A DNA stretch of 64,000 nucleotides from Alphaproteobacteria bacterium. GTDB taxonomy: Bacteria > Pseudomonadota > Alphaproteobacteria > Acetobacterales > Acetobacteraceae. Of the stretch, positions 1 to 8,377 are shown piece by piece. The notes under the pieces are model-generated. The model had not been told where the DNA came from. It saw only the letters and a program-made list of their open reading frames with translations, and made no database searches. The stretch spans positions 310,001 through 374,000 of the forward strand of contig JADZEB010000004.1 in NCBI GenBank assembly GCA_020850755.1. Direction: 5' to 3'. Every line of letters starts with the position of its first letter. Position 1 is the first letter of the stretch. Both the position numbers and the translations under genes were made by a program.

Positions 1-528
1 GAGCAGCTCGGTGGCAAGGTGGCTGGTGCCACCAACGCCGGAGCTCGAGAAATTGAGCTGCCCCGGTCGCGCCTTGGCCAGCGCGATCAACTCCGCCACG
101 TTGCGCGCGGCGACCGAAGGATGGACGCACAGGACCTGCGCGTTGGTCGCCACCAAGCCCAGATTCGTGAAGGCTCGCTGGGTATCGTAGGGCAGGTTCG
201 CCACCAGATGTGGCGCGATCCCGTAGGTCGAGTTCGTGCCGAGCAGCAGCGTGTAGCCGTCCGGCCGCGATGTCGCAACCGTCGCGTGGCCGATGGTCCC
301 AACGCCGCCGCCACGATTGTCCACCGCCACCGACTGGCCGAGGATGGTCGACAAGGTCTGCGCCAACAGGCGGCCGACTGAATCAGTGGAGCCACCCGGC
401 GGCCAGGGCACGACCAGGCGGATCGGCCGCGAGGGATAGTCGGACTGCGCATGCGCCGATCGCGGGAGCGCCGCCAGCGCCAACGCGCCCGCTCCAAGGC
501 CGAACTGACGACGTGAGAAGTTAGCCAT
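1..528 (-). CDS. TTT-family (Bug/TctC) substrate-binding protein, partial
   Basis: Periplasmic solute-binding protein of the tripartite tricarboxylate transporter family, cut by the left window edge so that only the N-terminal 176 residues are present. The N-terminus has a twin-arginine-like signal (SRRQFGLGAGALAL, then AHAQ, residues 5-28). The family block YPSRPIRLVVPWPPGG follows, then DNRGGG and a PDGYTLLLG stretch. The ATG is preceded by GGAGGCGAAG. It lies 52 bp after the hyuA-like stop on the same strand, so it is probably the third gene of a hyuB-hyuA-tctC operon. No TctA or TctB partner is visible here, and orphan binding proteins of this family are common. Ligand unknown; small carboxylates or amides are usual. 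Confidence 0.9.
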   Translation of the reverse strand, partial: MANFSRRQFGLGAGALALAALPRSAHAQSDYPSRPIRLVVPWPPGGSTDSVGRLLAQTLSTILGQSVAVDNRGGGVGTIGHATVATSRPDGYTLLLGTNSTYGIAPHLVANLPYDTQRAFTNLGLVATNAQVLCVHPSVAARNVAELIALAKARPGQLNFSSSGVGGTSHLATELL

Positions 529-580
529 CTTCGCCTCCATGCTATGGTGTTGGCGCCCCTGTTCTCGTCCCGGCGCTCGG

Positions 581-2665
581 TTATCGGATATCGACAATCA
601 AATTGTAGACAGGATCGACGGTCACAGTCGAATCCGGTCCGACGACGCAGGTCGATTCCCGCTCCTCGATCACCGCCGGCCCTTCCAGCCTGTCGCCGGG
701 CTTGAGCGCATAGCGATCATAGACGGCGCAATCGACATAGCCGTGGCCAGCGAAATAGGCTTGGCGAGTTCCGCGCCGCGCCACTGTGCCGGTGCTCGGC
801 GGGCGAACGGAATCCAGCCGAATGTCCCGCCCCGGCGCGACACAGGTAAGGCGCCAGGACAGGGCCTCGATCGGAATCGTCTCGACCGTGCGGCCGAAAT
901 GCTGGCTGTAGGAATTGAAGAACGAGGCGCGGATGGCGGCAAGCCCCTCGGGGCCGAGCGATCCCTTGGGCAGGGGCACGTTGATCTCGAAGCCCTGGCC
1001 GATATGGCGCATGTCGGCGCTGAGATGAAGCTCGATCGCCTCGGCGCGTGCGCCGGCCTCGACCAGCAGTTCCTTCGCCTCGGCCTCCATCTCGGCATAG
1101 AGCCGGCGCACATGCGCCCAGTCGATCTGGTCGAGCCGCGCCACATAGCTGCGCACATTGTCGGTTGCCGGCGGCGCGACCAGGAAGCCGAGCGCCGAGG
1201 TGACGCCGGCGCCAAGCGGCACCACCATGCGCGAGAGCTTGAGCAGCTTTGCCAGGCCCCAGGCATGCACCGGCCCTGCGCCGCCGAAGGCGATCAGCGT
1301 GTAGCGGCGCGGGTCGCGTCCTTTCTCGGCTAGATGCATGCGCGTGGCCGCCGCCATGTTCTCGTTGACCATGCGGTGGATGCCGTGAGCAGCGTCGGTC
1401 TGGCTCACGCGCAGCGGCTGGGACAGCTTGCCGTCGATCGCACGCTTGACGCGATCGGGATCGAGCGCCATCTCGCCGCCCAGGAAGTATTTCGGGTCGA
1501 GATAGCCCAGGATCAGGTCGCCGTCCGTGACCGTGGGCTCGGTGCCGCCGAGGCCGTAGCAGACCGGCCCCGGGCTCGCGCCGGCGCTGCGCGGGCCCAC
1601 CTTCATCAGCCCGATATCGTCCACCCGCGCGATCGAACCGCCGCCCGCGCCGATCTCGATCATGTCCACGACCGAGACCTTGAGCGGCATGCCGCTGCCC
1701 TTCATGAAGCGGCGCACGCGGCCGGCCTCGAAGTCGTGCTTGCGGTTGGGCGAGGCATTCTCGACCAGGCACATCTTTGCGGTGGTGCCGCCCATGTCGA
1801 AGCTGATGACACGATCAAGCCCCGCAAGCCGGCTGAAGAACGCCGACGCCATGGCGCCCGCGGCGGGACCGCTTTCGATCAGGCGGATCGGAAACTCGCG
1901 CGCCTCGCGCACCGAGGTGATGCCGCCGCCGGAAAGCATGATGTAGAGGTGGCCGCGGAAACCAAGCGCCGCCAGGCTGGTTTGCAGCTTGTCCAGGTAG
2001 CGGCGCATGCGCGGCTGCACATAGGCATTGGCGCAGGCCGTGCTGGTGCGCTCGAACTCGCGGATCTCGGGCGCCACTTCGCCGGAGAGCGTCAGCGGCA
2101 GGTCGGGGAACTCGGCGGCGATCACCGCGCGCGCCTGCTTCTCGTGCGCGGGGTTGCGGTAGCTGTGCAGGAACGAGACGGCGATCGCTTCCACCTTGTA
2201 CTCGTCGACGAGCTTGCGCGCCGCCTGCCGCACCGCCTCCTCGTCGAGCGCCAGCAGCACATTGCCGTCCGGGTCCATGCGCTGCGGCACGCCCAGCCGG
2301 CGGTGCCGCGGCACCAGTGTCGGCGCCGGCTCGATGAACAGGTCGTAGAGGTCGTAGCGGATCTCCTTGCCGATCTCGAGCGTGTCGCGATAGCCCTCGG
2401 TGGTGATCAGGCCGACGCTGGCGCCCGTGCGCTCGATGATCGTGTTCGTGACCAGCGTGGTGCCGTGCACGACGCTGTGCAGGTCGGCCGGCGCGAAGCC
2501 GGTTTCCGCCAGCATGCGCTTGACCCCCTCGATGATCGCCTCGCTCGGGTCTTGCGGGGTGGTCAGGCGCTTGCCGGTGTGGACGCGGCCGGATTTTTCG
2601 TCGAACAGGACGAAGTCGGTGAACGTGCCGCCAACATCGACGCCGATGCGGACCGTAGGTTCCAT
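581..2665 (-). CDS. hyuA: Hydantoinase/oxoprolinase family protein, HyuA-type subunit
   Basis: A 694-residue HyuA-type subunit. The family comprises N-methylhydantoinase A, 5-oxoprolinase N-halves and acetone/acetophenone carboxylase beta subunits, which use ATP to activate a cyclic amide or ketone. The N-terminal actin-like phosphate motif GVDVGGTFTDFVLF is at residues 8-21, and a second glycine-rich ATPase motif, SFDMGGTTAKMCLVE, lies mid-protein. GAGGGSIARVD and GGAGPVHAWGLA are further family signatures. It follows the HyuB-like gene by 35 bp on the same strand and precedes a TctC-type binding protein. Length is typical for a stand-alone A subunit. The family is certain; the substrate (hydantoin, 5-oxoproline or another lactam) cannot be read from sequence. 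A second, diverged pair lies at 10,448-14,334. Confidence 0.93.
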   Translation of the reverse strand: MEPTVRIGVDVGGTFTDFVLFDEKSGRVHTGKRLTTPQDPSEAIIEGVKRMLAETGFAPADLHSVVHGTTLVTNTIIERTGASVGLITTEGYRDTLEIGKEIRYDLYDLFIEPAPTLVPRHRRLGVPQRMDPDGNVLLALDEEAVRQAARKLVDEYKVEAIAVSFLHSYRNPAHEKQARAVIAAEFPDLPLTLSGEVAPEIREFERTSTACANAYVQPRMRRYLDKLQTSLAALGFRGHLYIMLSGGGITSVREAREFPIRLIESGPAAGAMASAFFSRLAGLDRVISFDMGGTTAKMCLVENASPNRKHDFEAGRVRRFMKGSGMPLKVSVVDMIEIGAGGGSIARVDDIGLMKVGPRSAGASPGPVCYGLGGTEPTVTDGDLILGYLDPKYFLGGEMALDPDRVKRAIDGKLSQPLRVSQTDAAHGIHRMVNENMAAATRMHLAEKGRDPRRYTLIAFGGAGPVHAWGLAKLLKLSRMVVPLGAGVTSALGFLVAPPATDNVRSYVARLDQIDWAHVRRLYAEMEAEAKELLVEAGARAEAIELHLSADMRHIGQGFEINVPLPKGSLGPEGLAAIRASFFNSYSQHFGRTVETIPIEALSWRLTCVAPGRDIRLDSVRPPSTGTVARRGTRQAYFAGHGYVDCAVYDRYALKPGDRLEGPAVIEERESTCVVGPDSTVTVDPVYNLIVDIR

Positions 2666-2700
2666 GACGAATGTCTCTTCTTCGAAGCTGTCGGGGTGGG

Positions 2701-4356
2701 TCAGGCTGCGCCGTAGTCGCGCTTGGCGCCTTCGGCGGAAACATAGCCGTTCAGCACGTCCTCCTGGAGGGTTGCCGGGTCACGCGCGGCCGGCGGGCCA
2801 TACCCGCCGCCGCCGGCGTAACGCATGGTCAGGCGCATGCCCGGCTTGATCGTCGTACGCGACTTCTGGTGCGGCACCGTGCCGTCGCTCATCACGATCT
2901 CGGCCAGGGCGCCGGGCTTGCCACCCAGAACGCCCATGGCCGGGTTGTAGCGCCGATCGGACAGGAGCGAGAGGATCAGCGGCTGCTCGGCGCGCACCTC
3001 GATTTCGCACACCTGGCCCAGGCCGCCGCGCTGTTTGCCGGCACCGCCGGAATCGGCGCGGAGTTCCTTCTTCCACACAATCAGTGGCGAGATGCTCTCG
3101 AACGCCTCGATGCTGCCGGCACCGGCATTGGTGGGGAAGGCCGTGGTGGAAAGGCCGTTGCGATGCGGTGCAGCGCCCATGCCGCCCGAGGCGAACAGGA
3201 TCTGCGAGAACCGGTTGCCGCTGCGGCCGACGCCGCTGAACAGGGCGCGCATGGTGGGAGCGCCGCCGCAATCGGCGATGACCTTGTCCGGCAGCACGGG
3301 GGCAAGCGCACGATAGATCACGCCGGCGAGCAAGTGGCCGGTGAGCTGGCGCGCGTTGACCGGCGCGGGAAAGCGCGGGTTGAGCAGGCAGCCTTCCGGC
3401 GCGACCACCGAGAGAGCGCGATAACTCCCTTCGTTGCGCGGGGTGAAGGGATCAAGCGCGCACTTCACCGGATAGACCGAATAGGCATGCGTGTAGTTCA
3501 TCACGCAGTTGATGGCCCGCCCGATCTGCGGGCTGGTGCCGGTGAAGTCGATCACCATGTCGCTGCCCTTGACGGTGATCGCGCAGGCGAGATGGGTCTT
3601 GTTCTCGTCGAAGCCGTCGGCATCGAGGGTTGCACGATAGGTGCCGTCGGGAATCGCCTCGATCGCGCGGCGCATCTGCGCCTCGGTGCGCGCGTTCAAT
3701 GATTTCGACAGCTCGCGGAAGTCCGGCAGGCCGGTATCCTCGAGGAATTCCTGCACGCGCTTGGCGCACACCTCGTTCGCCACGATCTGCGCCTCGAGGT
3801 CGCCCAGCACCTGTTCCGGTACCCGCACATTTGACAGCAGGACATTGACCAGGAGTTCGTTGCGCCTGCCTTCCTCCAGGATCTTGGAGGGCGGGATGCG
3901 GATGCCCTCCTCGAACATCTCCTTGGTGTCGGCCGCCCAGAGGCTGCCGCCCACATCGGGCGAATGCGCGATCGAACCGGCGAAGCCCACCAGATTGCCG
4001 CGATGGAAGATCGGCGTCACCAGCGTGAAGTCGGGCAGGTGGCCGGTCGCGAGCCAGGGATCGTTGGTGATCACGCAATCGCCGGGCTTCCAGGTCTTGG
4101 CCGGGAACAGGCGCAGGAAGTGCTTGGTCGTGCGTGGCAGGATGCAGGAGAAACTGGCGATGCCGCCAGTGTTCTCGCTGATCGAATCCCCTGCCTCGTC
4201 CATCAGCACGGTGGCGAAGTCGTTCGATTCGCGCACGATGGTCGAGAAGGCCGTGCGCAGCAGGGCTGCCGCCGCCTCGTCGGCAATCGAGATCAGCCGG
4301 CTCCACAAAATCTCAAGAGTGATCGGGTCGAGATCACGCACACTCGTCATGGCCAT
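2701..4356 (-). CDS. hyuB: Hydantoinase/oxoprolinase family protein, HyuB-type subunit
   Basis: Partner B subunit (551 residues) of the HyuA-type protein immediately downstream; family members open the activated ring. Family features are the opening block DPITLEILWSRLISIADEAA, TNDPWLATGHLPD, AHSPDVGG, a central VIDFTGTSPQIGRAINCVMN segment (read here in parts) and the glycine-rich C-terminal GGGGYGPPAARDP. A GTG lies one codon upstream, but the ATG at 4356 sits 6 nt after GGAGAG and is preferred. It is the first gene of the minus-strand operon. No convincing promoter was found in the 253 bp before it. Substrate unassigned. Confidence 0.93.
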   Translation of the reverse strand: MAMTSVRDLDPITLEILWSRLISIADEAAAALLRTAFSTIVRESNDFATVLMDEAGDSISENTGGIASFSCILPRTTKHFLRLFPAKTWKPGDCVITNDPWLATGHLPDFTLVTPIFHRGNLVGFAGSIAHSPDVGGSLWAADTKEMFEEGIRIPPSKILEEGRRNELLVNVLLSNVRVPEQVLGDLEAQIVANEVCAKRVQEFLEDTGLPDFRELSKSLNARTEAQMRRAIEAIPDGTYRATLDADGFDENKTHLACAITVKGSDMVIDFTGTSPQIGRAINCVMNYTHAYSVYPVKCALDPFTPRNEGSYRALSVVAPEGCLLNPRFPAPVNARQLTGHLLAGVIYRALAPVLPDKVIADCGGAPTMRALFSGVGRSGNRFSQILFASGGMGAAPHRNGLSTTAFPTNAGAGSIEAFESISPLIVWKKELRADSGGAGKQRGGLGQVCEIEVRAEQPLILSLLSDRRYNPAMGVLGGKPGALAEIVMSDGTVPHQKSRTTIKPGMRLTMRYAGGGGYGPPAARDPATLQEDVLNGYVSAEGAKRDYGAA

Positions 4357-4609
4357 CACAAGCTCTCCACAGGCGGTGTCGTTCAGACGCCTGCGGCGAG
4401 ACTACGGGCATCCCTCGGGCGCGACCACCCCCCTCGTTGACGGACGTGCACCATGGCAGGCGCCGGGCAGCGGATGCCTGAAAAAGCATGCCGCCCGCAC
4501 CGCGAGGCGGCCGGGCGGCAAACTGTCATCCTGACCCGCGGCGTTGCCGCCGGCAGCCGGCTGCCTCTCTTGCCGGATGCTGGCGGGCGGCGGTCCCCTG
4601 AGGGAAACT

Positions 4610-4906
4610 TCAGATTGCTTCCTTCAGGTCCTTGGCAACGCGGAAGGCAACCTTCTTCGATGCCTTGATCTTGATCGCCTCGCCGGTAGCCGGGTTGCGG
4701 CCCATGCGAGCGGGGCGCTTGCGAACCTGCATGATGCCAAGGCCAGTCAGGCGGACCTTGTTGCCCTTCTTCAGGTTCTTGACGGTCAGCGTGATCAGAT
4801 CGTCGAGCACGCCGGCGACGGCCTTCTTGGCCATGCCATGCTTCTCGGCAATCTCGCCGACCATTTTCGAGAGCGGGATCGTTGCGACTTTCGGTGCGGC
4901 GGCCAT
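4610..4906 (-). CDS. HU family DNA-binding protein
   Basis: A 98-residue nucleoid-associated protein of the HU/IHF fold, which bends DNA non-specifically as a dimer. An N-terminal helical body (IPLSKMVGEIAEKHGMAKKA) is followed by the beta-arm with the DNA-contacting signature GRNPATG at residues 69-75 and a lysine-rich C-terminal helix. The initial AAAPKVATIP extension is short. An ideal Shine-Dalgarno, AAGGAGGACC, directly precedes the ATG. The gene is monocistronic, between the hydantoinase operon and a divergent GMC oxidoreductase gene. It could equally be named HupB-like; the sequence does not distinguish HU-alpha from HU-beta type. Confidence 0.95.
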   Translation of the reverse strand: MAAAPKVATIPLSKMVGEIAEKHGMAKKAVAGVLDDLITLTVKNLKKGNKVRLTGLGIMQVRKRPARMGRNPATGEAIKIKASKKVAFRVAKDLKEAI

Positions 4907-4964
4907 GGGTCCTCCTTATTTGCTCGATTAGATGTTAGCCCCGAATCGGCCGGGGGGCCGGATC

Positions 4965-4992
4965 CAACATACGCATTGGCACGAATTCGCAA
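4965..4992 (-). promoter_or_regulatory. Possible sigma70-type promoter of the HU gene
   Basis: On the minus strand a TTTGCG box (4987-4992) and a TATGTT box (4965-4970) are separated by 16 bp. They lie 59 bp upstream of the HU start codon, in one of the few A+T-rich stretches in this part of the window. Match to consensus is partial and no transcription start is known. Confidence 0.35.
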
Positions 4993-5129
4993 ACACAAAG
5001 TTCATGCAAAACAGGCTTTTTTCGCGGATTTCCCGACGAAATCCCGAGTCGCGGCGCCTCTTGACCCACGCGCCGCCACCCCGAAAGCTCTACGGAGGGC
5101 CGATCAACCCGGATTCAGGAGCAGCCAGG

Positions 5130-6821
5130 ATGCAGTTCAGCCATGTGGTTGTAGGCGGCGGATCCGCAGGCTGCGTGCTTGCGAACCGGCTTTCGGCCGT
5201 GTCGCGCAACGTGGTGCTGCTGCTCGAAGCGGGGCCTGACACGCCGCCCGATGCGGTGCCGGACGAGATCTCCAGCGCCTATGCCGGCCGCGCCGCGATG
5301 AACCCGCGCAATTTCTGGCCGAACCTGCGTGCCGAACTCGCCGCGCGCAGCGGCAATGCCGCGCCCACAAGCGCCCGCTACGAGCAGGCGCGCATCATGG
5401 GGGGCGGTTCGTCGGTGAACGGGCAGGTCATCACGCGCGGCGCCCCGTCCGACTACGATGCATGGGCGGCGCAGGGTGCACAGGGCTGGGACTGGCAGGG
5501 CGTGCTGCCCTATTTCCGTCGGGCCGAGCGCGACCTCGACTTCACCAGTGACTGGCACGGGGACACAGGTCCGATCCCGGTGCGCCGCATCCAGCGGCCG
5601 GACTGGGACGGTTTCAGCGAAGCGCTGGCCACGACTCTGGAGGGGCGGGGCTTCCGCTTCCTGCCAGATCTCAATGGCGGCTTCGAGCCGGGCTTCGGCC
5701 CCGTGCCGATCAACAATCTGGATGGCAAGCGCGTGTCGGCGGCGATTGCCTACCTCGATCGGCACACGCGCGCCCGCCCGAACCTGACCATCCGCGTCGG
5801 CGCCGAGGTGCGCCGCATCCTGTTCGACGGCCAGCGCGCTATCGGCGTGGAAGTCGCAACCGCGCACGGGATCGAGACGATCCGTGCCGCCACCATCATG
5901 CTGAGCGCGGGCGCGATCCATTCGCCCACTCTGCTGATGCGCTCCGGCGTCGGGCCCGCGGCAGATCTCGCGGCGCTCGGCGTGCCGGTGGTGGCGAACC
6001 TGCCTGGCGTCGGGCGCAACCTGCAGGAGCATCCCGCGATTCATGTCTCGGCCTACCTGCCGCGCCCGGCCCGCTTCAACCCCGCGACGGGGCGGCATCT
6101 CTGCCTCAATCTGCGCTACGCCAGCGGATCGCTGGGCGAGACCGAGGCCGACATGCTGCTCAATGTCGCCAGCCGCTCCGGCTGGCACGCGGTGGGGCGG
6201 CGCCTTGGCACGATCCAGGCCTATATCCTGCGGCCCTTCTCGCGCGGGCACATCCGGCTTGCCTCGGCCGACAGCGCCGCGCCGCCCGAGGTGCGCTTCG
6301 GCTTCCTGTCCGAGCCGCGCGACCTCGCGCGGCTGATGGACGGGTTCCGGCTGGCCGCCAGCCTGATGGCCGCGCCGACACTGGCGCCGCACGCGCTCGA
6401 TCCGTTCCCGACGGCGATCTCCGATCGCGTGCGCAAGGTCGGGCAGGTCACGCTCGCAAACCGGATCAAGACCGACATATTGGCGGCGATCCTGGACGGC
6501 CCGGCACCGTTGCGTCGTATGGCGCTGTCGCGCTGGGTGAACGATGCCGCGCCCCTGGCCACGCTGCTGGCCGATGACGACGCACTCGCCGCGCATGTGC
6601 GCCGCACGGTCAGCGGCGTCTGGCATCCGACCGGCACCTGCCGCATGGGCGCCGCCGATGATGCGATGGCGGTCACGACGCCGGGCACCGCCGTGCGCGG
6701 CGTGAGCGGCCTCTATGTGGCTGATGCCTCGATCATGCCGGACGTGCCGCGCTGCAACACCAACATGCCGACCATGATGGTGGCCGAGCGTGCCTCGGAC
6801 CTGATCCTGGCGGAGACCTGA
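5130..6821 (+). CDS. GMC family FAD-dependent oxidoreductase
   Basis: A 563-residue flavoprotein of the glucose-methanol-choline oxidoreductase family (choline dehydrogenase/AlkJ-like), oxidising an alcohol to an aldehyde with FAD. The FAD-binding Rossmann motif VVVGGGSAGCVLANRLS is at residues 6-22, the family signature RIMGGGSSVNGQV at 89-101, and the C-terminal catalytic region GVWHPTGTCRMG carries the base candidate His499, with the NTNMP Asn pair near 543-545. ATG 5130 was chosen because AGGAGC lies about 8 nt upstream and the Rossmann fold starts at residue 5; the frame is open further upstream but without homology. It is convergent with the epimerase gene (11 bp gap). No signal peptide, so cytoplasmic or membrane-peripheral. 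Substrate unknown. Confidence 0.92.
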   Translation: MQFSHVVVGGGSAGCVLANRLSAVSRNVVLLLEAGPDTPPDAVPDEISSAYAGRAAMNPRNFWPNLRAELAARSGNAAPTSARYEQARIMGGGSSVNGQVITRGAPSDYDAWAAQGAQGWDWQGVLPYFRRAERDLDFTSDWHGDTGPIPVRRIQRPDWDGFSEALATTLEGRGFRFLPDLNGGFEPGFGPVPINNLDGKRVSAAIAYLDRHTRARPNLTIRVGAEVRRILFDGQRAIGVEVATAHGIETIRAATIMLSAGAIHSPTLLMRSGVGPAADLAALGVPVVANLPGVGRNLQEHPAIHVSAYLPRPARFNPATGRHLCLNLRYASGSLGETEADMLLNVASRSGWHAVGRRLGTIQAYILRPFSRGHIRLASADSAAPPEVRFGFLSEPRDLARLMDGFRLAASLMAAPTLAPHALDPFPTAISDRVRKVGQVTLANRIKTDILAAILDGPAPLRRMALSRWVNDAAPLATLLADDDALAAHVRRTVSGVWHPTGTCRMGAADDAMAVTTPGTAVRGVSGLYVADASIMPDVPRCNTNMPTMMVAERASDLILAET

Positions 6822-6832
6822 AACGCACCCCT

Positions 6833-7795
6833 TCAGGCGGCGCGGTACCAGGCGAGATAGTCCTCGATCGCCTGCTCCATGCCGAAGCGGGCGCGGAAGC
6901 CGGTGGTGGCCGCGAGCTCCTTCCACGACAAGGGCGAACGATCGTTGGCGGCGCCGTCCGCTTCGGGATGCACCGGATCGAGCGTCCACTGGAAGCCCGG
7001 GATGCGCTTCTGCAAGGCCGCGCACCAGTCCGGCAGCGACCACATCGCGTCGATCGTGACGTGCAGCGGATCGGCCACCGTCTTGCCGTGATCGACCAGG
7101 CTGGCCAGAGCCGCCGCCACATCGGCCGAGTAGATGAAATCGCGCTTGACCGCCTCGGCCAGCACGGCCGGCTTGCCGGCGAGCGCCTTCTCGGTGATGC
7201 GCACGATCGGCGAGGGGCGGGGGCGCGCGGGCGTGGCACGCTCCCAGCGGCCGAACACGGAGGAAAGGCGCGCAGCCGCGAGCGGCAGGCCAGCCTCGGC
7301 CGCGGCGAGCATCCCCATCCGCTCGCCTGCGAACTTGGCGATGCCGTAGGGCGTGCGGGGATCGGGGCGGATGGTGTGATCGAGCATCGGCGCATCGTGC
7401 GAGGCGGCACCGAACACAGCGCCCGACGAAACCAGGACCATGCACCCGGTCCTGGCGGCGGCAGCGGCGGCAACCGCGTTCAGCACGCCGACGATGTTCA
7501 CCTCGGCCGTGCGCACGGCCAGCGCCGGCGGCACGGCGCCCAAGGGCGTCATCGCCGCGAGATGCACCAACGCGCGCGGCCGATGGCGCGCCAGGAGCGC
7601 CGAGAAGGCGGCCCCATCGCGCACATCCAGCGACTCGCTGGCCACGAGCCTGCCCTTGGCGCGGGCGAACTCGCGCGCGGCGCGCTCCGGCATCGCGTCG
7701 AGATCGACCGCGATCACATCATCGCCGCGCCCGAGCAGATACTCGCACAAGGCCAGCCCGACGAATCCAGCCGCGCCCGTTACCATCACCGCCAT
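6833..7795 (-). CDS. NAD-dependent epimerase/dehydratase family protein
   Basis: A 320-residue extended short-chain dehydrogenase. It has the NAD(P)-binding motif TGAAGFVG at residues 6-13, the acidic NAD-selecting DLD at about 31-33, Ser123/124 and the catalytic Tyr150-x3-Lys154 in TPYGIAKFAGE. Such proteins epimerise, dehydrate or oxidise sugar-derived acids; D-erythronate-type dehydrogenases belong to this group. GGGAGA precedes the ATG. It is the last gene of a four-gene minus-strand operon, 31 bp after the LeuD-like subunit. The context (aconitase-type hydro-lyase plus RraA-type aldolase) suggests a hydroxy-acid substrate rather than a nucleotide sugar, but this is inference. Confidence 0.9.
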   Translation of the reverse strand: MAVMVTGAAGFVGLALCEYLLGRGDDVIAVDLDAMPERAAREFARAKGRLVASESLDVRDGAAFSALLARHRPRALVHLAAMTPLGAVPPALAVRTAEVNIVGVLNAVAAAAAARTGCMVLVSSGAVFGAASHDAPMLDHTIRPDPRTPYGIAKFAGERMGMLAAAEAGLPLAAARLSSVFGRWERATPARPRPSPIVRITEKALAGKPAVLAEAVKRDFIYSADVAAALASLVDHGKTVADPLHVTIDAMWSLPDWCAALQKRIPGFQWTLDPVHPEADGAANDRSPLSWKELAATTGFRARFGMEQAIEDYLAWYRAA

Positions 7796-7826
7796 GTCGT
7801 GTCTCCCGTTTGCCGGCTGGGTTCGT

Positions 7827-8354
7827 TCAGCCCGCCGCGGCCTTCATCTTCGCCACGCGCGCGAGCACCTTGGCCTTCCAGCCACCGATCGCGATCGTTT
7901 CGAGCAGGGACGGATCGAGCGGCTCAAACTGTGCCTCGGTGCAGCGCGTGAGATTGCGGAAGCGCCCGGCGGCGAAATCCACCTCGAGCGCATCACCCGT
8001 GTCGGCCATGCCCGTCACGCCCGGACAGCGCGGCAGGATCGGCGCGCCGGCATTGATCGCATTGCGGAAGCTGCCGCGCGGGATGGACTCGACCACCAGC
8101 CCGAGCTTCAGCGCGGCGACGCCGAGCAGGCCCTGGATATGCGGGTTGCCCTGCGCGAAGCGCTTGCCGGCAACGATGATGTCGCCCGGCTTCGCCTTCT
8201 TGGCGAAGTCGGGGTCGAGCCCGCCCATCAGATGCGGGCCGAGCACCTCGAGGCGCGTCTCGCGCTGCAAGGCGAATTCAAGCGGCATCATGTCGCCATC
8301 GACGGCAATGTTGTCGCCGAACTTCCAGCAGCGGCCGCGATAAGTGAAGTCCAT
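7827..8354 (-). CDS. LeuD-like small subunit of an aconitase-superfamily hydro-lyase
   Basis: A 175-residue swivelling-domain subunit of the 3-isopropylmalate dehydratase/homoaconitase type. It starts with the typical small-subunit block GRCWKFGDNIAVDGD. GKRFAQGNPHIQG, at the substrate-binding loop, replaces the usual GxNFGCGSSREHAP pattern, so the ligand may differ from isopropylmalate. The RGSFRNAINAGAPILP stretch matches the ARSFYRNAINxGxP region of LeuD. ATG 8354 follows GAGGGA and gives normal small-subunit length; an upstream extension of the frame overlaps the large-subunit gene. It lies 23 bp downstream of the LeuC-like gene. The two gene products presumably form the heterodimeric enzyme. 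Confidence 0.85.
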   Translation of the reverse strand: MDFTYRGRCWKFGDNIAVDGDMMPLEFALQRETRLEVLGPHLMGGLDPDFAKKAKPGDIIVAGKRFAQGNPHIQGLLGVAALKLGLVVESIPRGSFRNAINAGAPILPRCPGVTGMADTGDALEVDFAAGRFRNLTRCTEAQFEPLDPSLLETIAIGGWKAKVLARVAKMKAAAG

Positions 8355-8377
8355 GGCTGATGTCCCTCGTGCCGGTG

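Noticed and set aside
4552-4565. GGCAGCCGGCTGCC palindrome downstream of the HU gene as a terminator
   Set aside because: No U-tract on the minus strand and it lies about 45 bp after the stop; too weak to list as a terminator.
5115-7445. 776-residue minus-strand open frame opposite the GMC oxidoreductase gene
   Set aside because: Composition is Arg/Ala/Gly-rich without family motifs, and the plus-strand frame has a complete GMC fold; this is a GC-rich shadow.
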